Part shown: positions 52,477 to 63,096 of the stretch, one piece after another
Layout of the letters: the number at the start of each line of letters is the position of its first letter
How positions within the stretch are numbered: the stretch's first letter is position 1
Assembly: GCA_020060215.1 (NCBI GenBank)
Contig: JAGVAP010000088.1
Span: forward strand, 1-64,000
Length of the DNA stretch: 64,000 nucleotides
Direction: 5' to 3'
DNA from: Deltaproteobacteria bacterium
GTDB lineage: Bacteria > Desulfobacterota > DSM-4660 > Desulfatiglandales > HGW-15
The notes under the pieces: generated by a model
Told to the model about the DNA's origin: nothing
The model's input: the letters and a program-made list of their open reading frames with translations, nothing else
Database searches by the model: none
Translations under genes and position numbers: made by a program

Positions 52477-54096
52477 TCAAAGATCTCCGACCTCCGGCCT
52501 CCGATCTCTGCCCTTCCGTCTCAACAGACCCATGACCGCACCCAGCTCTCGACACCGTACCAGGTGTGCCGCCAGAAAGTAGATCCCCTGCCCGATCACG
52601 ATCAATGCAACGAGGCGAAGCCCCAGCTGCACTGCGCTGCCGCCAAACATCTGCGCAGCCCAGGCCCTGTAGAGAAAATGCAGAGCAGCCCCCATGACGG
52701 CGGCCGCAAGACCGCTCTTGCCGAGAGACATCAGGATGGCCCGGGTATGCAGGACACCGACCCTCCTGGTCAGGATGAAGAAGAGCAAAAGGAAGTGGAG
52801 GCTGGAGGAGAGGGAAAGAGAGAGGGCCAGCCCCCCGTGGAGGAGCGGGCCCATCAGGAGCAGGCTGAATCCGAGGTTCGCCACCATGGCGCAGCCGGCC
52901 ATCAGCACGGGGGTCCTGGTGTCCTGCAGGGCGTAGAAGGCGGACACCAGCACCCGCACGCCCGAGAAGGCCCACAGCCCGACGGAATAGAAGAAAAGCG
53001 CCCGGTCGGTCATGATGGTGGAGTAGGCGTCGAAGGCCCCTCTCTGAAAGAAGATCTGAATGATGGGTTTTCCGAGAATCAGCAGACCGGCCATGGACGG
53101 TATGGTGATGAAAAAGGTGAGTCTCAGGGCATGGCTGAGGGTCTCCTTGAAATCCGCCATGTCCCTGCCGGCCGCCTGCCTGGAGAGGGACGGAAGCGCG
53201 GCGGTGCTGATGGCGATGGCAAACACCCCGAGGGGAAACTCCACCAGCCGGTCCGCATAGTAGAGCCAGGAAACGGACCCGTCGGGCAGAAAGGAGGCGA
53301 GCAGGGTCCCTACGAACTGGTTGAGCTGGTAGATGGCGGAGCCGAAGACCGCCGGCAGCATGAGCATGCCGATCCGCCGGACTGCAGGGTGGCCCGGCAT
53401 CCACATGGGGAGCAGCGAGATCCCCTGCCTGAAGACCCATGGGAGCTGCAGGAGGAGCTGCATCACACCACCCAGCAGCACCCCGACGGCCACGCCGACA
53501 ATCGGCTGCGCACAATGGGGGGAGATCAGAAGGGTGGCGCCGATGATCCCGACGTTGAGAAAAATGGGCGCTGCGGCCGGTGCTGCGAAGTGTCTGAGCG
53601 AGTTGAGGATCCCGCTCAGGAACGCGACCAGGCTCACCAGGAGAATATAGGGGAACGTGATCCTGGTGAGCAGGACCGTGAGATCATATTTCAGCCCGGA
53701 TCCCCCGAAACCGAAAGCCTGAATCCTGACGATCCATGGGGAGAAGAGGATGCCGAGAACGGTCACGGTCACCAGGATCAGGGACAGGAGGGTAAGGACC
53801 GCCCTTGCAACGCGCAAGGCATCTTCCCTGCTCTGCCGGGTCAGGTATTCCGAGAAGACGGGGATGAATGCGATGGTGAGGGACCCCTCGGCAAAGAGCC
53901 GCCTCAGGAGATTCGGGATACGAAAGGCGACGAAGAAGGCGTCCGCCGCCAGCCCAGCGCCGAAGTAGCGGGCGACCACCATATCCCGCACCAGCCCCAG
54001 GATGCGGCTGAGCAGGGTATAGAAGCCGACGACCCCGGCCGCCCGGCTTAGGCTGCCCTTCTCCGACTCCACTGCACTCTTTGAGACCACGGTCAT
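52477..54096 (-). CDS. murJ: Lipid II flippase MurJ
   Basis: This MOP-superfamily protein of about 539 residues has around 14 TM segments. It opens with VGFYTLLSRILGLVRDMVVA and FFVAFRIPNLLRRLFAEGSL, the strongly conserved MurJ start. It moves lipid II across the inner membrane for peptidoglycan synthesis. ATG 54096 is preferred to 54126 because AGAAGAG precedes it; the difference is 10 residues. Confidence 0.95.
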   Translation of the reverse strand: MTVVSKSAVESEKGSLSRAAGVVGFYTLLSRILGLVRDMVVARYFGAGLAADAFFVAFRIPNLLRRLFAEGSLTIAFIPVFSEYLTRQSREDALRVARAVLTLLSLILVTVTVLGILFSPWIVRIQAFGFGGSGLKYDLTVLLTRITFPYILLVSLVAFLSGILNSLRHFAAPAAAPIFLNVGIIGATLLISPHCAQPIVGVAVGVLLGGVMQLLLQLPWVFRQGISLLPMWMPGHPAVRRIGMLMLPAVFGSAIYQLNQFVGTLLASFLPDGSVSWLYYADRLVEFPLGVFAIAISTAALPSLSRQAAGRDMADFKETLSHALRLTFFITIPSMAGLLILGKPIIQIFFQRGAFDAYSTIMTDRALFFYSVGLWAFSGVRVLVSAFYALQDTRTPVLMAGCAMVANLGFSLLLMGPLLHGGLALSLSLSSSLHFLLLFFILTRRVGVLHTRAILMSLGKSGLAAAVMGAALHFLYRAWAAQMFGGSAVQLGLRLVALIVIGQGIYFLAAHLVRCRELGAVMGLLRRKGRDRRPEVGDL

Positions 54097-54285
54097 CTCT
54101 TCTACCGACTCACCAGGAGATCCCATTCATGAGCAGTCTGGTTACTATCAGTCCCCGGGAGAGATTGCCATCCAAAATTGAAATTGAACCTCCAGGCTCG
54201 ACCTCTTCTCCTTCACGCAAGCAGGGGGTAACCGGGCGGCTGAGCGGAGAATTTCATGGGTCGGGGCGAGGTCCCTCAATTTGCC

Positions 54286-54314
54286 TTGACAATCCTTCGC
54301 AATGCCCTTAAAGT
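54286..54314 (+). promoter_or_regulatory. Promoter of rpsT
   Basis: TTGACA (54286-54291) and TAAAGT (54309-54314) are separated by 17 nt, 69 bp before the rpsT start and divergent from murJ. Confidence 0.6.
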
Positions 54315-54382
54315 TTTGTGTTTCAGGTGTACTTTTCACGGGCGGATCGAGCCCGCCGCATCTATTCAAAGGAGATGAACTC

Positions 54383-54670
54383 TTGGCATATCATAAATCC
54401 GCCCTCAAGAGGGCACGGCAAAGCAAGGAAAGAAGGATGAGGAACATGGCCTCCAAGAGCAGGGCCAAAACCGCTGTCAAGGCCGTGAACACGGCGGTGG
54501 CGGAGAACCAGGGAGCCGGGGCCGTTGAGGCGCTCAGGAAGGCCGTGTCCGAACTGCAGAAGATCGCAGGCAAAGGCGTCATCCACAAGAAAAGGGCATC
54601 CAGAAAGATCTCCCGCCTGACCCGCAAGGTGAACAAGAGCGGTTCAACGCAGGCCTCCCTTCCTGCATAG
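54383..54670 (+). CDS. rpsT: 30S ribosomal protein S20 (TTG start)
   Basis: The 95-residue basic protein begins (M)AYHKSALKRARQSKERRMRN, the standard S20 opening, at TTG 54383 with AAAGGAG eight nt upstream. No ATG or GTG in the correct frame fits the family. S20 binds 16S rRNA early in 30S assembly; in some bacteria a non-ATG start allows autoregulation. Its 3' end overlaps the convergent holA by 27 bp. Confidence 0.96.
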   Translation: MAYHKSALKRARQSKERRMRNMASKSRAKTAVKAVNTAVAENQGAGAVEALRKAVSELQKIAGKGVIHKKRASRKISRLTRKVNKSGSTQASLPA

Positions 54671-55663
54671 CCTCAGGACCACATTCTCGAGAATGGCCCT
54701 GGCGGCGGAGCCTGCCTTGAGACGCCCGTCCGCCTCGTAGAGCAGCGAGAGCGCCCGCTTCAGTTCCTCGGAAGACCACCGCTTTGCCGCCGACCAATAC
54801 TCGTCGGCCGAGAGGCGGGCGCGGCCCAGCATCGTTTCCACATCCGTCTTCCCGCCACCCTTGTCCAGGATCTCTCTTGTGCGGACAAGAAGCCTGAGCT
54901 GCCTGTTCAGCATCCCGATGAACCGCAGGGCTCCGGATTTCTTGTCCTCCTCCTCCAGGTAGCGGTTCAGGGCCACGAGAGACGGACCACACTCCCTGTT
55001 CGAGATCCGCTTCATCAGCTCGAATATGGTGAAGGAGCGGGTGCGGGCCACGGTCTCCTTGACCTCCTCCAGGCAGATGTCTCTTTTCCCATAGCGGATG
55101 CGGATCTTCTCCAGCTCTCCGTACAGATCCCTCGGATCATTCCCGGTCACCTGCTGCAGATAGTGGCAGGACTCCAGTTCCATGCCGAGCCCCAGTTCGG
55201 CAGCCGTCCGCTTGACCCAGGGCGCCACCTGCTGCTCTCTCAGCTCCTCGAAGTAGACGGCGAGGCCCGCGGACCGGATGGCCTTGAACAAACCCTTTTT
55301 GAAATCCGCTTTGGAACAGACGTAGACGAGGCAGGTGCTGTCGGCGGGGTTCTGCAGGTAAGGGGTCAATTGTTCGATGGCTTCGGCGCCGAAGGCCTCG
55401 GTTCTCCTGACGATGATCAGCCTTCTGCTCGCCAGGAAGGGGATCGACCGGGCCTGGGCCATGATGTCCGAGGGCTGGGATTCCCCCCCGTAGAACACCT
55501 CCAGGTTGAAGGGTCTGGCCGACTCGGGGACAAGCGTTTCTTTGAGCCTGTCCAGCATCCTTTCGATCAGGAACTCATTGGGGCCATGGAAGAGGTAAAA
55601 AGGAGCTGTCTGCCCCTTCTTGACCGCTTGTTCAACCTGGGCTGGAGATAGATCCCGGGGCAT
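54644..55663 (-). CDS. holA: DNA polymerase III subunit delta
   Basis: The 339-residue protein has the HolA pattern: YLFHGPNEFLIERMLDRLKE at the N-terminus, an AAA-like fold without a working Walker A motif, and the helical collar domain at about 210-335. It opens the sliding clamp within the clamp loader. ATG 55663 overlaps the lptE stop (ATGA). It is the last gene of the long minus-strand block and overlaps rpsT from the other side. Confidence 0.93.
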   Translation of the reverse strand: MPRDLSPAQVEQAVKKGQTAPFYLFHGPNEFLIERMLDRLKETLVPESARPFNLEVFYGGESQPSDIMAQARSIPFLASRRLIIVRRTEAFGAEAIEQLTPYLQNPADSTCLVYVCSKADFKKGLFKAIRSAGLAVYFEELREQQVAPWVKRTAAELGLGMELESCHYLQQVTGNDPRDLYGELEKIRIRYGKRDICLEEVKETVARTRSFTIFELMKRISNRECGPSLVALNRYLEEEDKKSGALRFIGMLNRQLRLLVRTREILDKGGGKTDVETMLGRARLSADEYWSAAKRWSSEELKRALSLLYEADGRLKAGSAARAILENVVLRLCRKGGLR

Positions 55664-56274
55664 CAGAACCTTTCCATGGTCCTCATGTACATCCGCTGGG
55701 CCAACCGCATGGCGATCCTCTCCAGGGCCTCCATCTTGTTTCGCTGATTGACCAGAGGGTCGCCGCTGACCTCGTAACTGGCCCGGGTCTCCATGGCCTC
55801 TTCGCGCCAGACCACCCTGCCCGTGGCCCTTTCCACCAGGGAGACATCCACCCTGAGCCTCAGCCTCCTCCTGTTCGTTTCCTCATACGTCACAAGGTTG
55901 CCGTGGACGGGCTGTTCCAGGAAGCTGTAGCTCTGTGGATCGGTCCAGATGGTGTGGATATGGCCCACCAGGGTGTACTGCGCCTCTTCTGCAGGGAGGA
56001 GCGGGACCCTCGCATGGCTGATGAATTCGTCCCTGACGATCCTCGTGAAGGTCGCCTCGAAGCCGGGTTCTGAAGAGGTGCTGGTCATGAGCGGCACGGC
56101 CAGGCTATGGAGGGCGATGCCGACGGGTTCGCCGGTGGGTCGGAAGTGGTATCCGCAGGCCGATATTAAGGCGGACGTCACAAAAAGAACCAACCAAAGA
56201 GAAGCCCTGCCATGAGGACACCAGGTCACAAAGAAATGGTATCTATTTGACCTTGGGCCTCGGAGATCCTTCAT
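55663..56274 (-). CDS. lptE: LPS-assembly lipoprotein LptE
   Basis: The 203-residue lipoprotein has a signal with lipobox ISAC-GYHFRP, the typical LptE/RlpB start CGYHF. It supports LptD in LPS insertion at the outer membrane. The start is uncertain: ATG 56274 has AAGGGAAG at 7 nt, but the N-region would be unusually long. A GTG nearer the signal (VTWCPHG) would give a normal signal length. The region just upstream is a dispersed repeat (56286-56312), which may have changed the start. Confidence 0.85.
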   Translation of the reverse strand: MKDLRGPRSNRYHFFVTWCPHGRASLWLVLFVTSALISACGYHFRPTGEPVGIALHSLAVPLMTSTSSEPGFEATFTRIVRDEFISHARVPLLPAEEAQYTLVGHIHTIWTDPQSYSFLEQPVHGNLVTYEETNRRRLRLRVDVSLVERATGRVVWREEAMETRASYEVSGDPLVNQRNKMEALERIAMRLAQRMYMRTMERF

Positions 56275-56285
56275 CGGCATTCTTC

Positions 56286-56312
56286 CCTTTGTGCCTTCGT
56301 GTCCTAGTGGCT
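56286..56312 (-). repeat. TGTCTTAGTGG-family repeat before lptE
   Basis: CCTTTGTGCCTTCGTGTCCT followed by AGTGGC is a single arm of the repeat family at 15541 and 39155. It fills the gap between leuS and lptE. Confidence 0.6.
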
Positions 56313-56324
56313 GAATCGCCTTTC

Positions 56325-58901
56325 TCATATCACGATATTGACCAGCTTGTCCCGGACCACGATCACCCTCTTGATGGGCTGATCGCCGATGAAGCTCCTG
56401 ACGCGATCGTTCTTCAGCGCCTCCCCTTGGATCTCCTGGTCGCTCCAGGATGCAGGCACCTCGATCCGTCCCCTGACCTTCCCGTTGACCTGGATGACGA
56501 TGAGCCTGGTCTCCACCGCCAGGGCCTGCTCCTCGTACGAGGGCCACGGAACGGAGAGGAGGTTTCCTTTGCGGCCGAGCATGCTCCAGAGCTCGTCCGC
56601 AATGTGAGGGGCGACCGGTGAGAGCAGGATGATCACCGCCTCGACCGCCTCCCTGACGACCCTCCAGCCGAGATCGTCCTTGTGCTCCTCGCCTCCCATG
56701 GTCCGGGTCAGCTCGTTCACGAGCTCCATGATGGCGCTGATCGCCGTATTGAAATGGAACCGATCCTCTATGTCCGAGGTGACCTTCTTGATGGTCTGGT
56801 GGGTCCTGCGGTGCAGCTCCTTCAGTCCCGCCGGAAGCGGCTCGCCCCCCGCAAAGGGCTCCACCCGACGCAGGCATTCCGCATTCTCGTCCACCATTCG
56901 CCACACCCGGTTGAGGAACCGGAAGGAGCCCTCGACCCCCTGATCGCTCCACTCGAGGTCCCGCTCCGGGGGCGAGGCGAACAGGCAGAACATGCGGACC
57001 GTGTCGGCCCCGTAGCGCCGGATGAGGTCCTCGGGATCGACCACGTTCTTCTTGGACTTGGACATCTTCAGGATGTTCCCCGTGACCACATCCGCCCCGC
57101 ACCGGGTGCACTTGTTTTCGCTCACCTCTTTCGGGAAAAGGTAGCCGTGATTGGGGCACTCCTGGACCTCCTTGCAGACCATGCCCTGGGTAAGGAGGTT
57201 CGTGAACGGCTCGCTCACCTTCACCTGCCCGAGGTCCCGCAGCACCCGGGTGTAGAATCGGGAGTAGAGGAGGTGCAGGATGGCATGTTCGATCCCCCCG
57301 ATGTACTGGTCCACCGGCATCCAGTAGTCCACCCTCTTCGAATCCAGGGGTCCCTCGGTGTAGTCGGGACAGGCATACCGCTCGAAATACCAGGAGGACT
57401 CCACAAAGGTGTCCATGGTGTCCGTCTCCCGCCTGGCCTTGCCTCCGCACCTCGGGCAGGCCGTCTCGTGGAAAGAGGGCTCGAACGGGAGAGGCGAACC
57501 GCCGTTCGGCCTCAATTCGAGGTCGAGAGGAAGCACCACCGGGAGGTCCTCTTCCGGGACCGGGACCGTGCCGCACCTTTCGCAGTAGATGATGGGGATC
57601 GGGGCGCCCCAGTACCGCTGCCTTGAGATGTTCCAGTCCCTCAGCCGGTAATTGACCGTCTTGTGCCCCTTGCCCTCCGTTTCCAGGAAGGTCGCGATCC
57701 CCTCCAGGGCCTCCAGGTTCCGCATGCCGTTGAACGGCCCGGAGTTGACGAGGATCCCTTCCCCCTCGTATGCGCGGGTCATGGTCTCTTCGCGGAGATC
57801 CTCGCCGGGGGGCTGGATCACCACTCGCAGGGGCAGACCGTATTTCCGCGCAAACTCGAAGTCCCGCTGATCATGGGTGGGAACCGCCATGATCGCGCCC
57901 GTTCCATAGTCGAAGAGGACGAAGTTGGCCACAAAGATGGGGATCTTCTCCCCCGTGACCGGATTGATGCAGGATCGACCGGTGAAAAGCCCCACCTTCT
58001 CGGTGAATTCGGAGGTCCGGAGATAGCCGGCCACCTTCATCGTGCTCTCAATGAAGGAGAGCACCTCCTTTTCCTGAGGCATGCCTTTGACGAGATCTCT
58101 GAGCATGGGATGCTCGGGGGCAAAGCAGAGGAAGGTCGCCCCGAAGACGGTGTCCTGCCGGGTGGTGTACACCTCGATCTCTTCCGTGCTGTCGACGAGG
58201 GGGAACCGGATGATGGCCCCGTAGCTCTTGCCGATCCAGTTCCTCTGCATGGTCAGCACCCGCTCCGGCCATCCGGGAAGCTTTTCGCAGAAATCCAGGA
58301 TCTCCTCCGCGTAGTCGGTGATCTTGAAGAACCAGCTGTCCATCTCCTTGATGATCACCTCGCGGTCCGTGTGGCGCCAGCAGCGGCCGTCCTCGACCTG
58401 CTCCTTGGCCAGGACCGTCTGGCAGCTGTCGCACCAGTTCACGAACGTCCTCTTCTTGTACGCAAGCCCCTTCTCGTACATCCGGATGAAGATGAGCTGC
58501 TCCCAACGGTAATATTCGGGGTCGCAGGTGGCGAACTCCCGATCCCAGTCATAGCTGAACCCCATCCTCTTGAGCTGGGACTTCATGTATTCGATGTTTT
58601 CATAGGTCCACCGGGCCGGATGGGTCCTGTTCTCGATGGCGGCGTTCTCGGCCGGCAGCCCGAAGGCATCCCACCCCATGGGATGCAGGACATTCCTGCC
58701 CTTCATGCGCATGGTCCTCGCCACCACGTCGCCGATCGTGTAGTTGCGCACATGGCCCATGTGGATCCTGCCCGAGGGGTAGGGAAACATCTCGAGGAGA
58801 TAGTATTTCTCTTTCAGGGGGTCTTCGGAGACCTTGAACAGGCCCTCCTTCTCCCATTGCTCCTGCCATTTCTTCTCGACGCTCTGCGGATCGTATTTCA
58901 T
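56325..58901 (-). CDS. leuS: Leucine-tRNA ligase
   Basis: The 858-residue class Ia synthetase has the HIGH motif as HMGH (in [16 protein letters not shown]), the KMSKS motif as KMSKSKKN, a CP1 editing domain with [11 protein letters not shown] and the C-terminal anticodon-binding part. A four-cysteine zinc site is visible (CPNHGYLF, then CTRCGA). Length and all landmarks are normal. Confidence 0.97.
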   Translation of the reverse strand: MKYDPQSVEKKWQEQWEKEGLFKVSEDPLKEKYYLLEMFPYPSGRIHMGHVRNYTIGDVVARTMRMKGRNVLHPMGWDAFGLPAENAAIENRTHPARWTYENIEYMKSQLKRMGFSYDWDREFATCDPEYYRWEQLIFIRMYEKGLAYKKRTFVNWCDSCQTVLAKEQVEDGRCWRHTDREVIIKEMDSWFFKITDYAEEILDFCEKLPGWPERVLTMQRNWIGKSYGAIIRFPLVDSTEEIEVYTTRQDTVFGATFLCFAPEHPMLRDLVKGMPQEKEVLSFIESTMKVAGYLRTSEFTEKVGLFTGRSCINPVTGEKIPIFVANFVLFDYGTGAIMAVPTHDQRDFEFARKYGLPLRVVIQPPGEDLREETMTRAYEGEGILVNSGPFNGMRNLEALEGIATFLETEGKGHKTVNYRLRDWNISRQRYWGAPIPIIYCERCGTVPVPEEDLPVVLPLDLELRPNGGSPLPFEPSFHETACPRCGGKARRETDTMDTFVESSWYFERYACPDYTEGPLDSKRVDYWMPVDQYIGGIEHAILHLLYSRFYTRVLRDLGQVKVSEPFTNLLTQGMVCKEVQECPNHGYLFPKEVSENKCTRCGADVVTGNILKMSKSKKNVVDPEDLIRRYGADTVRMFCLFASPPERDLEWSDQGVEGSFRFLNRVWRMVDENAECLRRVEPFAGGEPLPAGLKELHRRTHQTIKKVTSDIEDRFHFNTAISAIMELVNELTRTMGGEEHKDDLGWRVVREAVEAVIILLSPVAPHIADELWSMLGRKGNLLSVPWPSYEEQALAVETRLIVIQVNGKVRGRIEVPASWSDQEIQGEALKNDRVRSFIGDQPIKRVIVVRDKLVNIVI

Positions 58902-58983
58902 GTCACTCGGTCGTTATCCGTGGCTCGTGGTTCAAGTATGTTCGTGCTCTTGGTGGCCGGCTCAAACACACGAAGGGGTGTAA

Positions 58984-59397
58984 TTACTCCTTCTCGGCCG
59001 TCGCGTGATAGACGGAGTCGAGGACCCCGTTGATGAAACCGCCCGACTCCTCGGTGCCGTATTTCTTTCCCAGCTCCACGGCCTCGTCGATCGAGACCTT
59101 GGGCGGGATGTCCTTCAGGTGCATGACCTCGTACAGGGCTATCCTCAGGACGTTTCGATCCACCAGGGGCATCCTCTCCAGACGCCAGTGCTTGGAGGCC
59201 TTTCGGATCAGGCCGTCCAGTTCCTCCCTCCGCTCCCAGACTCCGAGCACCAGTTGCCTCGCAAAGGATAGACTGCCCTTGGAAGAGCGGAAACTGCCGC
59301 TGATGAGATCCAGGCACTCGCCGGGGTCCCCCTGGTTGAACTCCATATGAAAAAGAACCTGAAGGGCCAGTTCCCTGGCCTGATGTCTTCTCCCCAT
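58984..59397 (-). CDS. nusB: Transcription antitermination factor NusB
   Basis: The 137-residue protein opens MGRRHQARELALQVLFHMEF and ends in the conserved FINGVLD segment. NusB binds boxA RNA with S10 and promotes rrn antitermination; a boxA-like site lies in this window at 831-843. ATG 59397 replaces a longer frame that starts without family sequence. It follows ribH, the classical order. Confidence 0.95.
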   Translation of the reverse strand: MGRRHQARELALQVLFHMEFNQGDPGECLDLISGSFRSSKGSLSFARQLVLGVWERREELDGLIRKASKHWRLERMPLVDRNVLRIALYEVMHLKDIPPKVSIDEAVELGKKYGTEESGGFINGVLDSVYHATAEKE

Positions 59398-59467
59398 GAT
59401 CCTCTTGTCGCCCGGCCGGGCGCGACCGTATCCTCGAAATGGCCGATAAGGGGGCAGTACGGAGGAA

Positions 59468-59932
59468 TCAGATTTGCTTGAAGAGGTTGACCATCTCCAT
59501 GGCAGCCACGGCAGCGTCCCAGCCCTTGTTCCCCGATTTGGAGCCCGCCCTCTCGATGGCCTGCTCCAGGTTGTCCGTAGTGAGAACCCCGAAGGTGACG
59601 GGGATCTTGGTGTCCAGGGCAACCGCCGCAATCCCCTTGGAGACCTCGGCGGCCACATAATCGAAATGGGGGGTAGCCCCTCGTATGACGGCCCCGAGGC
59701 AGATCACGGCGTCAAACCGCCCACTCTCGGCCAGCCTCTTGGCCGCGAGCGGGATCTCGAACGCCCCCGGCACCTTGACCATGCTGATCTGGTCGTCTGC
59801 GGCGCCGTGCCGCTTCAGCGCATCGATCGCGCCCTCCGTCAATCGTGCGCTGATGAAGTCGTTGAACCGGCTCACGATAATGGCAAATCGAAACCCCTCC
59901 GCACTCAGTTTCCCTTCCAGCACTTCCGCCAT
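59468..59932 (-). CDS. ribH: 6,7-dimethyl-8-ribityllumazine synthase
   Basis: This enzyme of about 154 residues joins the RibBA and pyrimidine branches of riboflavin synthesis and normally forms a large icosahedral shell. The motifs are VSRFN at the start, [23 protein letters not shown] and FGVLTTDN. The ATG at 59932 (MAEVLEG) follows GAGGAAATGG; TTG 59953 is an alternative. Confidence 0.96.
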   Translation of the reverse strand: MAEVLEGKLSAEGFRFAIIVSRFNDFISARLTEGAIDALKRHGAADDQISMVKVPGAFEIPLAAKRLAESGRFDAVICLGAVIRGATPHFDYVAAEVSKGIAAVALDTKIPVTFGVLTTDNLEQAIERAGSKSGNKGWDAAVAAMEMVNLFKQI

Positions 59933-60034
59933 AACCATTTCCTCTTTCTTCAAGTCGTTTTCCGGTCGCGTCTACCTGCCCTCGTAGGCGGCGCCCGGGT
60001 CATGCCCGTCCCGGGAGACCCATTCCGCGGCAGT

Positions 60035-61270
60035 CTACTTCCTGTTCTTCAATGTCGCCTCAGACCAGTTCTGGATCTGGAGCAGGTGCCCCAGCTTCTG
60101 GCACTTGGTGACGAGATATTTGAGGTTCTCGGCCGTCGGCTCCGTCTCGATCGGAATGCGACCGGTGACCTGGATCCCATATCCTTCGAGGCCGATAATC
60201 TTCTTGGGATTGTTCGTCATCAGCCTGATCTTCCGGACGCCGAGGCTGGCCAGGATCTGGGCGCCGACTCCGTAATCCCGCAGATCCGGCTCAAAACCGA
60301 GCTCCCTGTTCGCCTCGACCGTGTCCCTCCCCTTGTCCTGCAGCGCATAGGCCCGGATCTTGTTGGCAAGGCCGATGCCCCTGCCCTCCTGCTGCATGTA
60401 GAGGATCACCCCCAGCCCTTCCTTGTTGACCATCTCCATGGCCGCCTGCAGCTGCGTCCCGCAGTCGCAGCGAAAAGACCCGAAGACGTCGCCCGTGGTG
60501 CACTGGGAATGGACCCTGACCATGATCTCCTTTTCAGGGTCGATCTCCCCCTGGATCAGGGCAAGGTGTTCGTGGTTGTCCAGGTCGTTGACGAAGGCGA
60601 TCGCCTTGAATTCCCCGAAGGGGGTGGGAAGCACCGTTTCCGCGGCCGCGTGGACAAAGCTCTCGTTCCTCATCCGGTACGCGATGATGTCCCTGACCGT
60701 CGCGATCTTCAACCCGTGTCGCTCGGCGAACCGCTCGAGATCCGGCATCCTGGCCATGGATCCGTCGTCGTTCATGACCTCGCAGATGACCCCGGCCGGC
60801 TTCAATCCCGCCAGCCTTGCGAGATCCACAGATCCTTCGGTCTGTCCGGTCCTGAACAGGACCCCTCCTCGCCGCGCCCTCAGGGGGAACACATGGCCCG
60901 GCTGCACCAGATCTTCCGGCCTGCTGTCGTCCGCCACGGCCGTCAGGACGGTTCGCGCCCGGTCGGCGGCGGAGATCCCGGTAGTCACCCCGGTGCGCGC
61001 CTCGATGGAGACCGTGAACGCGGTCTGAAAGGGGGATCGGTTGTTGGTCACCATGAGGGGGAGCTTCAGCCTGTCCACGATCTCCGGTGCGAGGGAGAGA
61101 CAGATGAGCCCTCGCCCGTATCTGGCCATGAAGTTGATCGCCTCCGGCGTGATCTTTTCTGCGGCCATGGTCAGGTCCCCTTCGTTCTCCCTGGACTCGT
61201 CGTCCACCAGGATGATCATCCTGCCCTGCCGCAGATCCTCCAGTACGCTTTCTATAGATGAAACCGGCAT
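60035..61270 (-). CDS. ribBA: Bifunctional 3,4-DHBP synthase / GTP cyclohydrolase II
   Basis: The N-terminal RibB domain (about 1-205) has [11 protein letters not shown] and the [13 protein letters not shown] loop. The C-terminal RibA domain has the zinc cysteines ([15 protein letters not shown]), [13 protein letters not shown] and [11 protein letters not shown]. Together they make the two precursors for lumazine. The start ATG 61270 overlaps the end of ribE on the same strand. Confidence 0.97.
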   Translation of the reverse strand: MPVSSIESVLEDLRQGRMIILVDDESRENEGDLTMAAEKITPEAINFMARYGRGLICLSLAPEIVDRLKLPLMVTNNRSPFQTAFTVSIEARTGVTTGISAADRARTVLTAVADDSRPEDLVQPGHVFPLRARRGGVLFRTGQTEGSVDLARLAGLKPAGVICEVMNDDGSMARMPDLERFAERHGLKIATVRDIIAYRMRNESFVHAAAETVLPTPFGEFKAIAFVNDLDNHEHLALIQGEIDPEKEIMVRVHSQCTTGDVFGSFRCDCGTQLQAAMEMVNKEGLGVILYMQQEGRGIGLANKIRAYALQDKGRDTVEANRELGFEPDLRDYGVGAQILASLGVRKIRLMTNNPKKIIGLEGYGIQVTGRIPIETEPTAENLKYLVTKCQKLGHLLQIQNWSEATLKNRK

Positions 61271-61274
61271 GTCT

Positions 61275-61943
61275 TTAATCACCAAATCCGTGTTTGTTCA
61301 AAAAATCCCTGTCCAGCGGAGAGGTCCCGGCTTCCCGCCCGGCCCCTCTGCTCCCGGGCTCCCTCAGGAACTTCTCGACGTACTTTCCAATCAGGTCCGT
61401 CTCGATATTCACGAGATCTCCAACCCGTTTGTTCAGGATCGTGGTCTCGCCCCACGTCTGAGGAATGATATTAACCTCAAATCCCTTCTCATGGCAACGG
61501 TTGATCGTCAGGCTGATGCCGTCGACCGCCACAGATCCCTTTTCAATGGTGTAGCGCGCAACCGACGGCTCGATCCCGATCTCCAGCCGCCACGAGCCGC
61601 CGACCTGCTCCTTCCGTACAATCCTTCCGATCCCGTCCACATGCCCGGCCACGAGATGTCCTCCAAGCCGATCCGACATGCGAAGGGCCCTCTCGAGATT
61701 GACCTCTTCGTCGGGTTTCAGTCCGGAGAGGGTGCTGCGGGACAGGGTCTCCCCGGAGACGTCCGTCCTAAAGGCCCCCTGCTTCAGGCCCGCGACCGTG
61801 AGGCAGACGCCGTTCACGCTGATGCTCTCCCCGATGCGGCAATCGATCATCTCGAACAGGGGAAGGATGGTCAGCCGCATCTCCCCCCGGACCCTCACGA
61901 TCTCCCTGACCCGGCCCTTGCCCTCAACCAATCCTGTGAACAT
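61275..61943 (-). CDS. ribE: Riboflavin synthase, alpha chain
   Basis: The protein of about 222 residues has two lumazine-binding repeats, MFTGLVEGKG and GHVDGIGRI. SISVNGVCLTV in the first and SVAVDGISLTI in the second match the paired folds. It dismutates dimethylribityllumazine to riboflavin. The 3' end overlaps ribBA. Confidence 0.96.
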   Translation of the reverse strand: MFTGLVEGKGRVREIVRVRGEMRLTILPLFEMIDCRIGESISVNGVCLTVAGLKQGAFRTDVSGETLSRSTLSGLKPDEEVNLERALRMSDRLGGHLVAGHVDGIGRIVRKEQVGGSWRLEIGIEPSVARYTIEKGSVAVDGISLTINRCHEKGFEVNIIPQTWGETTILNKRVGDLVNIETDLIGKYVEKFLREPGSRGAGREAGTSPLDRDFLNKHGFGD

Positions 61944-61983
61944 CATCGGTCCTTTGTATTGAAGAATCCTTGCTGCCGCCTTT

Positions 61984-62018
61984 TCTGCCTGCTGCTTACT
62001 GCCTACTGCCTACCTCCC
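61984..62018 (-). repeat. GCAGTAGGCAGTAAGCAG dispersed repeat at the ribD 3' end
   Basis: TTCTGCCTGCTGCTTACTGC followed by CTACTGCCTACC on the plus strand matches the family found in the linkers of the three MCPs. It crosses the ribD stop codon and provides the last residues GSRQ. Confidence 0.65.
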
Positions 62019-63096
62019 CATACTCCGGGTACCCTTCGATCAGCACGTCCTCTCCGAACCTCCTGAGCCGGACTCCCTTCAGTCGAATACAGTCGTCGAT
62101 CCTTGCCGGCCCGGGTCCGCAGGCCATCGGGACCCCGTCCCCTCCTCCGAGGAGCTTGGGGGCCTTGAAGATATAGAACTTGTCTATGAGCCTCCTCCTG
62201 ATCATGGCGCCCATCAGGGTGGATCCACCCTCCAGCAGCACCGAGGTCACTTCCATCTTCCCCAGTCGGGCCATCATGGCCGAAGGATCCACCCTTCCAT
62301 CCTTTTCCGGACAGACGAGAAAGGTCGCCCCCTGGTCCTCGAACACCTTGAACTCCCGTCCGGATACGCTCTCCCCCACGACGATCAGCGTCGGGGCCGA
62401 CCCGGTCCTGAACAACTTCGCCTCAGGGGGAGTGCGAAGGTGGGTATCGACGATGACCCTCAGGGGGTTTTTCCCCTGTTTTTTTTCGAGCCGTGCCGTC
62501 AGCGAGGGATCGTCCGCCAGGACGGTTCCCACTCCGACCATGACCGCATCACTCCTTTGTCTCAGGCGATGAACGAACCGCCGGGAGCTTTCCCCCGTGA
62601 TCCATTTCGAGCTGCCGGATGAGGTGGCGGTCCAGCCGTCTAGGGTCAGCGCCGATTTCGCGGCCACGAAGGGCAGTCCCGTACGGATGAACTTGCTGAA
62701 CCCTTCGATGAGCCGTCGGCATTCGGATTCCAAGACTCCGGTGACGACCTCGACTCCACCTTCCGCAAGGACGGCGCATCCCCCTCCGGGCACCCTGGGA
62801 TTCGGGTCAGCCGCGCCGACCACAACCCGGCCGATGCCGCTTTCCAGAATGGCCTGGGTGCAGGGAGGGGTCCTGCCAAAGTGGTTGCAGGGTTCCAGGG
62901 TGACATAAAGGGTGTCCCCCCGTCGGGCCTTTCCGCCAAGGTTCTGCAGGCAGACGATCTCCGCATGAGGCCCCCCTGCCCTCTGGTGCCAGCCCTTTGC
63001 AACGATCCTTTCTCCGCGTCGGATCACGCATCCCACGGAGGGATTGGGGGAGGTGAGCCCCAGCCCTTTTCTGGCCTGGCGGATCGCCTCTCGCAT
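61996..63096 (-). CDS. ribD: Bifunctional riboflavin deaminase/reductase RibD
   Basis: The N-terminal deaminase domain (about 1-135) has the zinc motif HAE (GGPHAEI) and PC-x8-C (EPCNHFGRTPPC). The C-terminal reductase domain (about 140-360) includes SALTLDGWTAT and LLEGGSTL. The annotated start ATG 63096 gives MREAIRQARKGLG, but the nine codons before it read ITTATDERC, like the usual N-terminal extension, and begin with ATT (63121-63123). A non-canonical start is therefore possible. No FMN riboswitch is present in the 105-bp gap upstream. Confidence 0.95.
   Translation of the reverse strand: MREAIRQARKGLGLTSPNPSVGCVIRRGERIVAKGWHQRAGGPHAEIVCLQNLGGKARRGDTLYVTLEPCNHFGRTPPCTQAILESGIGRVVVGAADPNPRVPGGGCAVLAEGGVEVVTGVLESECRRLIEGFSKFIRTGLPFVAAKSALTLDGWTATSSGSSKWITGESSRRFVHRLRQRSDAVMVGVGTVLADDPSLTARLEKKQGKNPLRVIVDTHLRTPPEAKLFRTGSAPTLIVVGESVSGREFKVFEDQGATFLVCPEKDGRVDPSAMMARLGKMEVTSVLLEGGSTLMGAMIRRRLIDKFYIFKAPKLLGGGDGVPMACGPGPARIDDCIRLKGVRLRRFGEDVLIEGYPEYGEVGSRQ

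Noticed and set aside
59474..61261. 595-codon plus-strand frame opposite ribH and ribBA
   Set aside because: Antisense of two well conserved enzymes; composition is typical of GC-driven shadow frames.
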